This document shows positions 35,352 through 44,478 of a DNA stretch of 45,432 nucleotides, one piece after another. The stretch comes from Rhodocyclaceae bacterium (GTDB taxonomy: Bacteria > Pseudomonadota > Gammaproteobacteria > Burkholderiales > UBA3065), in assembly GCA_018882975.1 (NCBI GenBank), contig VEQZ01000006.1, positions 1 to 45,432 of the forward strand, given 5' to 3'. The notes beneath the pieces were generated by a model. That model ran no database searches, had not been told where the DNA came from, and saw only the letters and a program-made list of their open reading frames with translations. Made by a program: the position numbers and the translations under genes. Every line of letters starts with the position of its first letter. Positions within the stretch are counted from its first letter, which is position 1.

Positions 35352-36239
35352 TCAGGCGGCGAACGCCTCCGCGTGCGTGTAGGTGGTGAGCCGATCGCCA
35401 CGCGCCCAGCAGGCCAGCGCCACGCCGGCCGCTTCGGCAACGCGCACCGCCAACGCCGTAGGCGCCGAGACTGCCACTAGCGCGCCGATGCCGGCACGCG
35501 CGGCCTTCTGCACCATCTCGTAGCTGGCGCGGCTGGAGATCAGCGCAAAGCCGCCGGCCGTGGCAATGCCCTGCCGCTGCATGGCGCCGATCAGCTTGTC
35601 GAGTGCGTTGTGGCGGCCGACATCCTCGCGGCACAGCCGCAGTTGGCCCTCGGCGTCGACCCAGCCCGCCGCATGCGTGGCGCCGGTGTCATTGCGGATC
35701 TGCTGCGCGTCGTCGAGCGCCTGCAGCGCCGCGTTGACGTGCGCCAGCGGCACCGTGGGGCGAGCCGCCACCTGTGCCACCGGCCGCACCGCCCGCTCCA
35801 GACTCTCGGCGCCGCAGATGCCGCAGCCGGTGCGCCCGGCGAGTTGCCGGCGCTGGTGTTTAAGCCCGGCGAAGGCGCGGCTGGCGAGTTCGACTTGCAC
35901 CTCGATGCCGCTACAGGTGGGCACCACCTCGCAGGCGCGAATCTCATCGGCGGACTCGACCACGCCCTCTGTCAATGAAAAGCCCAGCGCGAAGTCCTCG
36001 AGGTCGCAGGGCGTGGCCAGCATCACCACGTGGCTGATGCCGTTGTAGACCAGCGCCACCGGCACCTCTTCGGCCAGCCATTCGCTGGCCTGCGTTGTGC
36101 CACCGGCGCCGACGCGCCACACCGCGCGCGATGCCGTCACCACTGGGGCCGCGTAAGGCGAGCCCTCGCCGGCTGCCGCACCGCCGGCCTCTTCACCCCG
36201 CGCGAGCAAGGCAGAGAAGACCGGGCGGTCGTCGATCAC
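35352..36239 (-). CDS. fdhD: Formate dehydrogenase sulfurtransferase FdhD
   Basis: FdhD (FdsC in fds operons) passes sulfur from a cysteine desulfurase to the molybdenum cofactor, making the sulfido ligand needed by formate dehydrogenase. The 295 residues include the sulfur-carrying pair Cys139 and Cys142 in TGCGICGAESLERA, and EVPVALVYNG and LCREDVGRHNALDKLIG, typical of the family. The GTG start overlaps the fdsA stop by four bases (GTGA), which couples its synthesis to the catalytic subunit. Confidence 0.93.
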   Translation of the reverse strand: MIDDRPVFSALLARGEEAGGAAAGEGSPYAAPVVTASRAVWRVGAGGTTQASEWLAEEVPVALVYNGISHVVMLATPCDLEDFALGFSLTEGVVESADEIRACEVVPTCSGIEVQVELASRAFAGLKHQRRQLAGRTGCGICGAESLERAVRPVAQVAARPTVPLAHVNAALQALDDAQQIRNDTGATHAAGWVDAEGQLRLCREDVGRHNALDKLIGAMQRQGIATAGGFALISSRASYEMVQKAARAGIGALVAVSAPTALAVRVAEAAGVALACWARGDRLTTYTHAEAFAA

Positions 36240-39097
36240 ACCGTTTCCTTCTGGCGCTGCGGCAACTTGTCGAGTTGCTGCTCGCTGAACTTGCGGTAGC
36301 GCTCCTGCCAGTCGGACGGCTGTGTCACCTTGGTCACCTCGACCGCGGTCACCTTGTACTCAGGGCAGTTGGTCGCCCAGTCCGAGTTCTCGGTGGTGAT
36401 GACGTTGGCGCCCGAGAACGGATGGTGGAAGGTGGTGTAGACCACGCCCGGCTGCAGGCGGTCGCTCACGTTGGCACGCAGCACGGTGCTGCCAGCGCGG
36501 CTGGTGATGCCGACCCAGTCACCCGTGTTGATGCCACGTGCTTCGGCATCGGACGGGTGCAGGTCGAGGATGTCCTCCTCGTGCCAGCGCGAGTTCTCGG
36601 TGCGGCGCGTCTGCGCGCCGACGTTGTACTGGCTGAGGATGCGCCCGGTGGTGAGCACCAGCGGGAATTGCCGGTTGGTGCGCTCGTCGGTCGGCACGTA
36701 GGCGGTCGGCATGAAGTGGCCCTTGCCGCGCACGAACTCGCCAATGTGCATGGTCGGCGTGCCCTCCGGATGCTCGTCGTTGCAAGGCCACTGGATGCTG
36801 CCGAGGCGGTCGAGCTTCTCGTAGCTCACGCCGTGGAAGGTCGGCGTCAGGCGCGCGATCTCGTCCATGATCTCCGACGGGTGCTTGTAGTTCATCGGGT
36901 AGCCCAGCGCGTTGGAGAGCAACTGCGTCACCTCCCAGTCCTCGTAGCGGGCGAGCGGCTTCATCACCTTGCGCACCGGCGAGATGCGGCGCTCGGCGTT
37001 GGTGAAGGTACCGTTCTTCTCGAGGAAGCTCGAGCCCGGCAGGAAGACGTGCGCGAACTTGGCGGTCTCGTTGAGGAACAGGTCCTGCACGATGACGCAC
37101 TCCATGGCACGCAGCGCGGCCTCCACGTGCTGGGTGTTCGGGTCCGACTGAACGATGTCCTCACCTTCGCAGTACAGCGCCTTGAAGGTGCCGTCCATGG
37201 CGGCTTCGAACATATTGGGGATGCGCAGGCCCGGCTCGTCGTGCAGGGTGACGTTCCACTCCTTGCCGAACAGGGCGCGAGTGGCGGCGTCCGACACGTG
37301 GCGGTAGCCCGGCAGTTCGTGCGGGAAGGAGCCCATGTCGCAGGAGCCCTGAACGTTGTTCTGGCCGCGCAGCGGGTTCACCCCCACGCCTTCACGGCCG
37401 ATGTTGCCGGTGGCCATGGCGAGGTTGGCGATGCCGATCACCATCGTGGAACCTTGGCTGTGCTCGGTCACGCCCAGTCCGTAGTAGATGGCGCCGTTGC
37501 CGCCGGTGGCGAACAGGCGGGCGGCACCGCGCACCTGCTCGGCCGGCACACCGGTGATGGCCTCCATCGCCTCGGGCGAGTTCTCAGGCTTGCTGATGAA
37601 GTCGCGCCAGACCTGGAACGAGTCGGCCTCGCAGCGCTCAGCCACGAAGGCCTCGTCGATCAGGCCTTCCGTCGCAACCACGTGCGCCAGCGAGTTGATG
37701 ATCGCCACATTGGTGCTGGGCTTGAGTTGCAGGTGGAAGTCGGCCTTGTAATGCGGGCCCGAGACGCTCTCGGTGACGCGCGGGTCGATCACGATCAGCT
37801 TGGCGCCCTCACGCAGGCGACGCTTCATTTGCGAGGCGAACACCGGATGGCCGGCCGACGGGTTGGCGCCGATGATCATGATGACGTCGGACTTGAGCAC
37901 CGAGTCGAAGGTCTGCGTCCCGGCCGATTCGCCGAGCGTCTGCTTGAGACCGTAACCGGTGGGCGAGTGGCAGACGCGGGCGCAGGTGTCGACGTTGTTG
38001 TTGCCGAATGCCGCGCGCACCAGCTTCTGCACCAGATAGCCTTCTTCGTTGGTGCAGCGGCTGGAGACGATGCCGCCGACCGAGTGCTTGCCGTACTTGC
38101 CCTGGATGCGCTTGATCTCGCTGGCGGCGTGGTTGATCGCCTCTTCCCAGCTCACCTCTTGCCACGGGTCGTCGATGCTCTGGCGGATCATCGGCGTGGT
38201 GATGCGGTCCTTGTGCGTGGCGTAGCCAAAGGCAAAGCGACCCTTGACGCAGGAGTGGCCATGGTTGGCGTGGCCGTCCTTGTTCGGCACCAGACGCACG
38301 ACCTGATTGCCCTTGGTCTCGGCCTTGAACGAGCAGCCGACGCCGCAATACGCGCAGGTGGTGATGGTGCTCTTCTCGGCCTGGCCATGGTCGATGACCG
38401 ACTTCTCCATCAGCGTGGCGGTCGGGCAGGCCTGCACGCAGGCGCCGCAGCTCACGCATTCCGAATCCATGAACGGCTGGTCCATGCCCGGCGAGACGCG
38501 CGACTCAAAGCCGCGGCCGGAGATGGTCAACGCGAAGGTGCCCTGCGTCTCCTCGCAAGCGCGTACGCAACGGTTGCAGACGATGCACTTGCTCGGGTCG
38601 TAGGCAAAGTAGGGGTTGGAGAAATCCTTGACGGTGCCGGAACGGACGTCGAAGTGGTTCTTGCCCTCGTAGCCGTAACGCACCTCACGCAGGCCGACCA
38701 CGCCGGTCATGTCCTGCAACTCGCAGTTGCCGTTGGCCGAACAGGTCAGGCAGTCGAGCGGGTGGTCGGAGATGTAGAGCTCCATCACGCCCTTGCGGAT
38801 CTCGGCCAGTTTGGGCGACTGCGTCGTCACCTGCATGCCCGGCTCGACCAGCGTGGTGCAGGAGGCCGGGTAACCGCGACGGCCCTCGATCTCGACCAGA
38901 CACAGGCGGCAGGAACCGAACGGCTCCAGGCTGTCGGTGGCGCACAGCTTGGGGATGGCGTTGCCGGCATCCTGTGCAGCACGCATCACCGAGGTGCCGG
39001 CCGGCACCGAGACCTCGATGCCGTCGATGCTCAGGGTGACCAGTTTCTCGGATTCGCGGGCGGGGGTGCCGTAATCGACGTCGCGGGGCAGTGACAT
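36236..39097 (-). CDS. fdsA: NAD-linked formate dehydrogenase alpha (catalytic) subunit
   Basis: FdsA oxidises formate to CO2 at a bis-MGD molybdenum centre in the cytosol. The 953 residues begin with a 2Fe-2S domain (CATDSLEPFGSCRLC). Next come the HPLDCLTCSANGNCELQ region, two 4Fe-4S ferredoxin motifs (CIVCNRCVRACEE and CVSCGACVQACPT) and the Mo-domain cluster (CAYCGVGC). The molybdenum ligand is Cys376, followed by His377 (ARVCHSPTGYGL), so this is a cysteine rather than selenocysteine enzyme. ATG 39097 has GAGGAGG upstream. Electrons pass to NAD through FdsB. It depends on molybdate from the convergent modABC genes. Confidence 0.96.
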   Translation of the reverse strand: MSLPRDVDYGTPARESEKLVTLSIDGIEVSVPAGTSVMRAAQDAGNAIPKLCATDSLEPFGSCRLCLVEIEGRRGYPASCTTLVEPGMQVTTQSPKLAEIRKGVMELYISDHPLDCLTCSANGNCELQDMTGVVGLREVRYGYEGKNHFDVRSGTVKDFSNPYFAYDPSKCIVCNRCVRACEETQGTFALTISGRGFESRVSPGMDQPFMDSECVSCGACVQACPTATLMEKSVIDHGQAEKSTITTCAYCGVGCSFKAETKGNQVVRLVPNKDGHANHGHSCVKGRFAFGYATHKDRITTPMIRQSIDDPWQEVSWEEAINHAASEIKRIQGKYGKHSVGGIVSSRCTNEEGYLVQKLVRAAFGNNNVDTCARVCHSPTGYGLKQTLGESAGTQTFDSVLKSDVIMIIGANPSAGHPVFASQMKRRLREGAKLIVIDPRVTESVSGPHYKADFHLQLKPSTNVAIINSLAHVVATEGLIDEAFVAERCEADSFQVWRDFISKPENSPEAMEAITGVPAEQVRGAARLFATGGNGAIYYGLGVTEHSQGSTMVIGIANLAMATGNIGREGVGVNPLRGQNNVQGSCDMGSFPHELPGYRHVSDAATRALFGKEWNVTLHDEPGLRIPNMFEAAMDGTFKALYCEGEDIVQSDPNTQHVEAALRAMECVIVQDLFLNETAKFAHVFLPGSSFLEKNGTFTNAERRISPVRKVMKPLARYEDWEVTQLLSNALGYPMNYKHPSEIMDEIARLTPTFHGVSYEKLDRLGSIQWPCNDEHPEGTPTMHIGEFVRGKGHFMPTAYVPTDERTNRQFPLVLTTGRILSQYNVGAQTRRTENSRWHEEDILDLHPSDAEARGINTGDWVGITSRAGSTVLRANVSDRLQPGVVYTTFHHPFSGANVITTENSDWATNCPEYKVTAVEVTKVTQPSDWQERYRKFSEQQLDKLPQRQKETV

Positions 39098-39107
39098 GGG
39101 GGCCTCC

Positions 39108-40661
39108 TCAGGCAGCCGCGGCTTCGCGCTTGGGCGCAAAGTCCTCGGGGAAATGGTTGAGCGCGGACAGCACGGGGTAGGGCGCCATGCCGCCGAGCGC
39201 GCAGAGCGAGCCGTTGAGCATGGTGTCGCACAACGAACGCATGAGTGCGATATTGGCTTCGACGTCGACGCCCTTGATGATCTTGCTCATGACTTCGGTG
39301 CCGCGCGTCGAACCGATGCGGCAGGGCGTGCACTTGCCGCACGACTCGATGGCGCAGAACTCCATGGCGTAGCGGGCCTGCTCGGCCATGTCGACGCTGT
39401 CGTCGAACACCACCAGGCCGCCGTGGCCGATCATCGCGTTAACCTTGCTGTAAGCCTCGTAATCCAAAGGGATGTCGAACTGCGATTCCGGCACGTAGGC
39501 GCCAAGCGGACCGCCGACCTGCACCGCGCGGATCGGCCTGCCGGATGCGGAACCGCCGCCGTAGTCGTACAGCAACTCGTTGAGCGTCAGGCCGAAAGCC
39601 TTCTCGACCAGGCCGCCGTGCTTGATGTTGCCGGTGATCTGGAAGGGCAGGGTGCCGCGCGAACGGCCCATGCCGAAGTCCTGGTAGAACTTGCCGCCCT
39701 TGGCGAGGATGATCGGCACCGAGCACAGCGAGATGACGTTGTTGATGACCGTGGGCTTGCCGAACAGGCCCTCTATGGCCGGCAGCGGCGGCTTGAAGCG
39801 GACGATGCCGCGCTTGCCCTCGAGGCTCTCCAGCAGGCTGGTCTCCTCGCCGCAGATGTAGGCGCCAGCGCCGAGCCGCACTTCGAGCTCGAAGGCCTTG
39901 CCCGAGCCGAGCACGTCGGGGCCCAGATAGCCGGCCTCGCGGGCGCGGCGGATGGCTTCCTTGAGCGTCTTGAAGGCGTGCGGGTACTCCGAGCGCAGGT
40001 AGATGTAGCCCTGCGTGGCGCCCACCGCCACGCCGGCGATGGTCATGCCCTCGATCAGGGTATACGGGTCACCTTCCATCAGCATGCGGTCGGAGAAAGT
40101 GCCCGAGTCGCCCTCGTCGGCGTTGCAGACCACATACTTCTGCGCGCCCGGGGTGTTGAGCACGGTGTTCCACTTGATGCCGGTGGGGAAGGCGGCACCG
40201 CCGCGGCCGCGCAGGCCGGATTCGGTGACTTCCTTGACCACCTCGGCGCCGGACATGGCCACGGCATTGCGCAGGCCCTGCCAGCCACCATGCGCAGCGT
40301 AGGTGTCGAGGCACAGCGGGTCGCCCAGGCCGACGCGGGCGGCGGTCAGGCGCTCCTGGTTCTTGAGGTAGGCGATGTCTTCGGTCAGGCCGAGCGAGAG
40401 GGCGTGCTTGCCACCAGTGAGGAAGCCGGATTCGAACAGGCTTGCGACGTGCTTGGGCTGCACCGGGCCGTAGGCGACGCGGCCGGCCGGGGTTTGCACC
40501 TCGACCATCGGCTCGAGCCAGAACAGTCCGCGCGAACCGTTACGTACAAGGTTGATGTCGACGCCGCGGCGCGCGGCCTCGGCGGCGATGGCCTGCGCGG
40601 TCTTCTCGGCGCCGAGCGACAGCGCGCTCGAGTCGCAGGGGACGTAGACGGTGACGCTCAT
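39108..40661 (-). CDS. fdsB: NAD-linked formate dehydrogenase beta subunit
   Basis: FdsB is the NuoF-like diaphorase that reduces NAD with electrons from FdsA. Of 517 residues, the first 120 are thioredoxin-like. FMN and NAD are bound by RGRGGAAFPTGIKWN, NADEGDSGTFSDRMLMEGD and GAGAYICGEETSLLESLEG. The C-terminal SCGKCTPCRIGSTRG binds a 4Fe-4S cluster. The ATG overlaps the fdsG stop (ATGA), and the stop lies only 10 bases before the fdsA start. Confidence 0.96.
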   Translation of the reverse strand: MSVTVYVPCDSSALSLGAEKTAQAIAAEAARRGVDINLVRNGSRGLFWLEPMVEVQTPAGRVAYGPVQPKHVASLFESGFLTGGKHALSLGLTEDIAYLKNQERLTAARVGLGDPLCLDTYAAHGGWQGLRNAVAMSGAEVVKEVTESGLRGRGGAAFPTGIKWNTVLNTPGAQKYVVCNADEGDSGTFSDRMLMEGDPYTLIEGMTIAGVAVGATQGYIYLRSEYPHAFKTLKEAIRRAREAGYLGPDVLGSGKAFELEVRLGAGAYICGEETSLLESLEGKRGIVRFKPPLPAIEGLFGKPTVINNVISLCSVPIILAKGGKFYQDFGMGRSRGTLPFQITGNIKHGGLVEKAFGLTLNELLYDYGGGSASGRPIRAVQVGGPLGAYVPESQFDIPLDYEAYSKVNAMIGHGGLVVFDDSVDMAEQARYAMEFCAIESCGKCTPCRIGSTRGTEVMSKIIKGVDVEANIALMRSLCDTMLNGSLCALGGMAPYPVLSALNHFPEDFAPKREAAAA

Positions 40662-41143
40662 GCTTGGGCCTCCTGCTTGAGTTCGGCGATGACCTCGTCG
40701 AAGCGCGCCGGGGTGACGCGGCCGACGATCTCGTCATTGACGCGCATGGCCGGGGCGCAGGCGCAATTGCCCAAGCAGTAGACCGCTTCGAGCGTGACCG
40801 CGCCGTCGGCGCTGGTCTCGTGGTAATCGCAGCCGAGAGCCTTTTTGGCATGCGCCTCGAGCTGGCGCGCGCCCATCGACTGGCAGGCCTCGGCGCGGCA
40901 GATCTGCACCACGTGCTTGCCCGGCGCGTGGCGACGGTAGTGGTGGTAGAAGGTGACCACGCCGTGCACCTCGGCGCGCGACAGGTTGAGCCGTTCGGCG
41001 ATCATCGGCACGGCCTCGTCGGGCACGTAGCCGATGCCATCCTGGATGGCGTGCAGCATGGGCAGGGTGGCGCCGGGCAGGTCGACCAGCGGGTCGATCA
41101 GCGCCTCGATCTGGCGCACGATGGGCGGGACTTCAGCTTTCAA
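40658..41143 (-). CDS. fdsG: NAD-linked formate dehydrogenase gamma subunit
   Basis: FdsG is the NuoE-like 2Fe-2S subunit. CRAEACQSMGA and CLGNCACAPAMRV give the four cluster cysteines in the C-x4-C and C-x3-C pattern. HAIQDGIGYVPDEAVPMIAE and AEVHGVVTFYHHYR are typical of the family. I place the start at TTG 41143 because a strong GGAGGAG lies eight bases before it and family similarity begins there, giving 161 residues. The frame is open to 41335, but that part overlaps the promoter region. It heads the fdsGBA-fdhD-fdsD operon. Confidence 0.92.
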   Translation of the reverse strand: MKAEVPPIVRQIEALIDPLVDLPGATLPMLHAIQDGIGYVPDEAVPMIAERLNLSRAEVHGVVTFYHHYRRHAPGKHVVQICRAEACQSMGARQLEAHAKKALGCDYHETSADGAVTLEAVYCLGNCACAPAMRVNDEIVGRVTPARFDEVIAELKQEAQA

Positions 41144-41226
41144 TCCGGTCTCCTCCAGAAGGTGCTGCCACGGGCGTCCGTCCGGGGGGCGCCGCCTGCG
41201 ACTGCTGACGTTTTGCCGTCTTGGAT

Positions 41227-41259
41227 ATGCACCAGATTTGTAATTATGGTTTGGTGCAT
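41227..41259. promoter_or_regulatory. Inverted repeat in fds/regulator divergent region
   Basis: ATGCACCA at 41227-41234 and TGGTGCAT at 41252-41259 are perfect 8-bp arms around an AT-rich 17-base spacer. It lies 84 bases upstream of the fdsG start, in the gap shared with the divergent LysR/ModE-like regulator. It is the best candidate for that regulator's dimer site. Confidence 0.55.
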
Positions 41260-41296
41260 GTGCTTGTGGACTGAAGATTAACCGCGTGTTAGCCTC

Positions 41297-41323
41297 TTGG
41301 CTATATGAACTTTTGGTTATAAC
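41297..41323. promoter_or_regulatory. Direct repeats near regulator start
   Basis: TTGGCTATA at 41297-41305 and TTGGTTATA at 41313-41321 are 9-base repeats with one mismatch, 16 bases apart. The second overlaps the palindrome GTTATAAC (41316-41323). They lie 15-41 bases before the regulator's start codon, so they could be an autoregulation site or a ModE-like TATA-rich box. Confidence 0.45.
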
Positions 41324-41337
41324 TAGAAGGCCCATTC

Positions 41338-42426
41338 ATGCCCCGTATCAGCATCGAGCCGACGCTCAGTTTTCGCGATCATGCCGGCCATGACATCGAC
41401 CCGGTCCTGTTCAAGCTGCTGGCTGCAGTGCGTGACCATGGCCGGCTGACGGCGGCGAGTCGCGAGGTCGGTTACAGCTATCGGCATTGCTGGAACATGA
41501 TCCGCGACTGGTCGGCGTTTTTCGGCGCGCCCCTCGTAGACCTCACGCGCGGCCGCGGTGCCCGCCTCGCGCCGCTGGGCGAGGCGCTGGCGTGGTCGGT
41601 GGCGCGGGTCCAGGCGCGACTCGGGCCGCAACTGCACAACCTCGCGCAGGAGATCGACCGCGAGATCAACCGCGCCGTGCTCGACACCGAGCCCACCGTG
41701 CGAGTGGCGGCCAGCCATGGCTATGCGGTGGCGCTGCTGCCCGAACTGGTGGCGGCCGAGGGCGGTCTGCGCCTCGAGCTCAATTACCTCAATTCGCTCG
41801 ACGCGGTGGCGGCGATGGTGCGCGGCCAGGCCGATGTGGCCGGCTTCCATGTGCCCATCGGTCCGCTGGCCACGCTGCTGTTTGCGCGTTACGCCCGCTG
41901 GCTCAAGCCGCGCAGCCACGTGCTGGCGCGGCTGGTCACACGCGCGCAAGGGCTCATGCTGGCGCCGGGCAATCCGCTCGGCATCCACGGGGTGGCGGAC
42001 CTGGTCCGCCCCGGCGTGCGCTTCATCAACCGGCAGGAGGGCTCGGGCACCCGTGCCCTGCTCGACGGGATGCTCGAGATGCTGAATCTGGATCCGGCCA
42101 GCCTCAGCGGCTACGCCGACATCGAATTCACCCACGCCGCCGTGGCTGCGCACGTGGCCAGCGGGCAGGTCGATGCCGGCTTTGGCGTGGAGGCGGCTGC
42201 GGCCCGTTTCGGGCTCGATTTCATACCCTTGGCGACCGAGCGCTACGTGCTGGCCATGACCCGCGAAACGGCGCAGCAAAAGCCGGCGCAGCGTCTGCTC
42301 GCCATTCTGGCCGGCCAGCGTTTCGCCGACAGCGTGAGCGAATTGGCGGGTTACCGGGTGGTATCCCCGGGCAGCGAGATCAGCGCCGAAGACCTCGAGG
42401 CGGGCGCGCTCGACGTAGCTGACTGA
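41338..42426 (+). CDS. LysR/ModE-like regulator with PBP-like sensor domain (FdsR-like)
   Basis: This 362-residue one-component regulator has a ModE/LysR-type winged helix at residues about 20-90 (LLAAVRDHGRLTAASREVG, YSYRHCWNMIRDWSAFFGA, RGRGARLAPLGEAL). A periplasmic-binding-protein-like domain follows at about 118-345 (VRVAASHGYAVALLPELVA, RFINRQEGSGTRALLDGML, FTHAAVAAHVASGQVDAGFG). This arrangement is known from regulators of molybdenum enzymes that sense molybdate or a molybdopterin-type ligand. It is divergent from fdsG, as fdsR is in Cupriavidus, so control of the fds operon is the natural inference. The exact ligand is uncertain. Confidence 0.85.
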   Translation: MPRISIEPTLSFRDHAGHDIDPVLFKLLAAVRDHGRLTAASREVGYSYRHCWNMIRDWSAFFGAPLVDLTRGRGARLAPLGEALAWSVARVQARLGPQLHNLAQEIDREINRAVLDTEPTVRVAASHGYAVALLPELVAAEGGLRLELNYLNSLDAVAAMVRGQADVAGFHVPIGPLATLLFARYARWLKPRSHVLARLVTRAQGLMLAPGNPLGIHGVADLVRPGVRFINRQEGSGTRALLDGMLEMLNLDPASLSGYADIEFTHAAVAAHVASGQVDAGFGVEAAAARFGLDFIPLATERYVLAMTRETAQQKPAQRLLAILAGQRFADSVSELAGYRVVSPGSEISAEDLEAGALDVAD

Positions 42427-42503
42427 ACCCGCCGACCGGCTGGAGGCGGACCCGCTCGAGGCCGACCCACGCAAGCCAAGGCGCGCGGGGCCGCTTTCGC
42501 AAC

Positions 42504-42531
42504 AAAAAGCCCGCCGGTTGGCGGGCTTTTT
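42504..42531. terminator. Bidirectional rho-independent terminator
   Basis: AAAAAGCCCGCC and GGCGGGCTTTTT form a perfect 12-bp stem with loop GGTT. A-runs and T-runs on both sides let it work in either direction. It lies between the convergent regulator gene (stop 42426) and desaturase gene (stop 42551). Confidence 0.92.
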
Positions 42532-42550
42532 GCGGGCATTGCCGAGCAAG

Positions 42551-43720
42551 TCAGGCGCGGAAAGTGCGCAGACGCCGTGAGAAGATGACCAGCGCTTCGA
42601 TGCCACTGGCCTCGGCGCGATGGCACCAGTCGTTGAGCTGCTGCACCAGTTGCTCGGTGGTGGCGTTCGAACGGCTCCACAAACCATCCAAGTCCTTGCG
42701 CATGCGTTGCAGGGTCGTCAATACGGCGCTGTCCTCCAGCGCCTTGTCGACCCGCGCATGTTCGGCGGCCGGCAGGTTGACCTGGTCGAGGCGCAACCAT
42801 TTGCGTACCGTGGCCCAGCTGACGCCGCGCGGCGACTTGCGCGCCAGCGCTTCGAGTTCGCTGGCGCAGGTGCCGCGGATGTCACGCATGAACTGCTGCA
42901 GCACGGTCCAGCGGTGGGTGATCACGGCGTCAAGTATCTGCCGGTCGCATTCGCTCTTGGCGTCGCCGATGACCAGTTGCGGCGCGGTTTTCTTGACCTT
43001 GGCCAAGCCCACGATCTCCATGGTGCGGATGTAAAGCCAGCCGATATCGAACTCGAACCACTTGTTGGAGAGGCGCGCCGAGCTGGGGTAGGCGTGGTGG
43101 TTGTTGTGCAGCTCCTCGCCGCCAATGAGGATGCCCCACGGCACGATGTTGGTGCTGGCGTCGTCGCACTGGAAATTGCGGTAGCCCCAGTAGTGGCCGA
43201 TGCCGTTGACCACGCCGGCGGCGAATAACGGGATCCACATCATCTGCACCGCCCAGATGGTGGCGCCGAGCGGTCCGAAGAGGATCAGGTCGGTGACCAG
43301 CATCAGCACGATGCCGAGATTCTGGTGCGGCACGTAGAGATTCCGCTCGATCCAGTCGTCGGGGCAGCCGCGGCCAAAGGTGTCGAGCATGGCCTGATCG
43401 TTCTTGGCCGCCGAATAGAGTTCGGCACCCTCCCACAGCACCTTGCTGATGCCGAGCACCTGCGGGCTGTGCGGGTCCTCGGCGGTCTCGCAGCGGGCAT
43501 GGTGCTTGCGGTGAACCGCCGTCCACTGCTGTGTGCCCATCGAGGTGGTGAGCCACAGCCAGAACCGGAAAAAGTGCGCCGGCGCCGGGTGCAGGTCAAG
43601 AGCGCGGTGCGCCGAATGGCGGTGCAGATAGATGGTGACCGCCGCGATGGTGATGTGGGTGAAAGCGAGCGCGACGACGACATAGCCCCACCAAGGGAGC
43701 TCGATCAGACCATGCAGCAT
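42551..43720 (-). CDS. Acyl-CoA (delta-9 type) fatty acid desaturase
   Basis: This protein of about 389 residues introduces a double bond into fatty acyl chains in the membrane, using a di-iron centre. The three histidine boxes are HRHSAH, HRKHH and ELHNNHH. Hydrophobic helices flank them (WWGYVVVALAFTHITIAAVT and GIVLMLVTDLILFGPLGAT). The C-terminal 130 residues are helical and charged, as in many betaproteobacterial members. I prefer ATG 43720 because AAGGA lies seven bases before it. An in-frame ATG at 43738 adds six residues. It probably adjusts membrane fluidity. Electron donors are not encoded nearby. Confidence 0.9.
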   Translation of the reverse strand: MLHGLIELPWWGYVVVALAFTHITIAAVTIYLHRHSAHRALDLHPAPAHFFRFWLWLTTSMGTQQWTAVHRKHHARCETAEDPHSPQVLGISKVLWEGAELYSAAKNDQAMLDTFGRGCPDDWIERNLYVPHQNLGIVLMLVTDLILFGPLGATIWAVQMMWIPLFAAGVVNGIGHYWGYRNFQCDDASTNIVPWGILIGGEELHNNHHAYPSSARLSNKWFEFDIGWLYIRTMEIVGLAKVKKTAPQLVIGDAKSECDRQILDAVITHRWTVLQQFMRDIRGTCASELEALARKSPRGVSWATVRKWLRLDQVNLPAAEHARVDKALEDSAVLTTLQRMRKDLDGLWSRSNATTEQLVQQLNDWCHRAEASGIEALVIFSRRLRTFRA

Positions 43721-43806
43721 AAAGTCTTCCTTGAACATTTCGGATCATTCTACGCCCCCGACGAGATGGCGCAAAGGGCTTGAGGGTATCCGGCGGCTGA
43801 GATGCG

Positions 43807-44478
43807 TCAGTCGAGTTGCCCGCGGCGGTAGGCGTCGAAGCGCGCCAGTACCTCCTCGATGTCGGCATCGGTCAGCAGCACCGGCGTGCCGGCGGCGCGT
43901 GCCTTGAGGTAGGCCTCGCACAGGTGCTCGACCTCCACCGCCAGCGTCTCGGCGCGGCCCAGATCAGGTCCGCACGCGATCAGACCATGATTGGCCAGCA
44001 GGCAGGCCATGCGGCCCTGCAGCGCCTGCACGGCAGTCGCGCTGAGTGCCTCGGTGCCGAAGGTGGCGTAGTCCGAACAGCGGATGTCGCGGCCACCGGC
44101 CATCGCCACCATGTAATGGAACGGCGGCAGGTCCTCGCGCAGGCAGGCCAGCGCCACGGCATGCGTGGAGTGGGTGTGGACGATGGCGTGGATGTCCGGC
44201 CGGGCGAGGTAGATGTCGCGGTGAATGCGCCACTCGCTCGAGGGCTTGAGCGGGTTGCTGTAGCGCCCGTCCATGTCGACCTCGACCAGGGTCTCGGGGG
44301 TGAGCGCATCGGGCAGCAGGGCCGAGGGCGTGATCAGCATGCCGCGGCCGTGGCGCACGCTGGCGTTGCCGCTGGCACCACGGTTGACGCCTTGCGCGAC
44401 GAGGCGCTGCATGAGGCCGACGAGGCTGCGGTGCGGCGTGACGGTGTCCTCGAGGGTGGCGGGGTGCGGGCTGTTCAT
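43807..44478 (-). CDS. Class II aldolase (FucA-like, possible 5-deoxyribulose-1-phosphate aldolase)
   Basis: This 223-residue zinc aldolase has GVNRGASGNASVRHGRGML, PSSEWRIHRDIYLARPD, the metal-binding HTHSTHAVALACL, and CLLANHGLIACGPDLG with the third His. The family includes fuculose-phosphate aldolase and MtnB. The sequence pattern fits the FucA-like group better than MtnB. Overlap with mtnA (ATGA at 44478-44475) points to the DHAP shunt, in which the aldolase (Ald2/DrdA) splits 5-deoxyribulose-1-phosphate or methylthioribulose-1-phosphate to DHAP and an aldehyde. Substrate choice is inferred from the neighbour. Confidence 0.83.
   Translation of the reverse strand: MNSPHPATLEDTVTPHRSLVGLMQRLVAQGVNRGASGNASVRHGRGMLITPSALLPDALTPETLVEVDMDGRYSNPLKPSSEWRIHRDIYLARPDIHAIVHTHSTHAVALACLREDLPPFHYMVAMAGGRDIRCSDYATFGTEALSATAVQALQGRMACLLANHGLIACGPDLGRAETLAVEVEHLCEAYLKARAAGTPVLLTDADIEEVLARFDAYRRGQLD

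Noticed and set aside
37970-37972. Possible selenocysteine codon in formate dehydrogenase
   Set aside because: The molybdenum ligand position is a TGC cysteine codon, so no recoding is needed.
36095-39094. Very long forward open frame (about 999 codons) opposite fdsA
   Set aside because: It is the antisense shadow of a high-GC gene. fdsA has clear domains and motifs, and the antisense product resembles no family.
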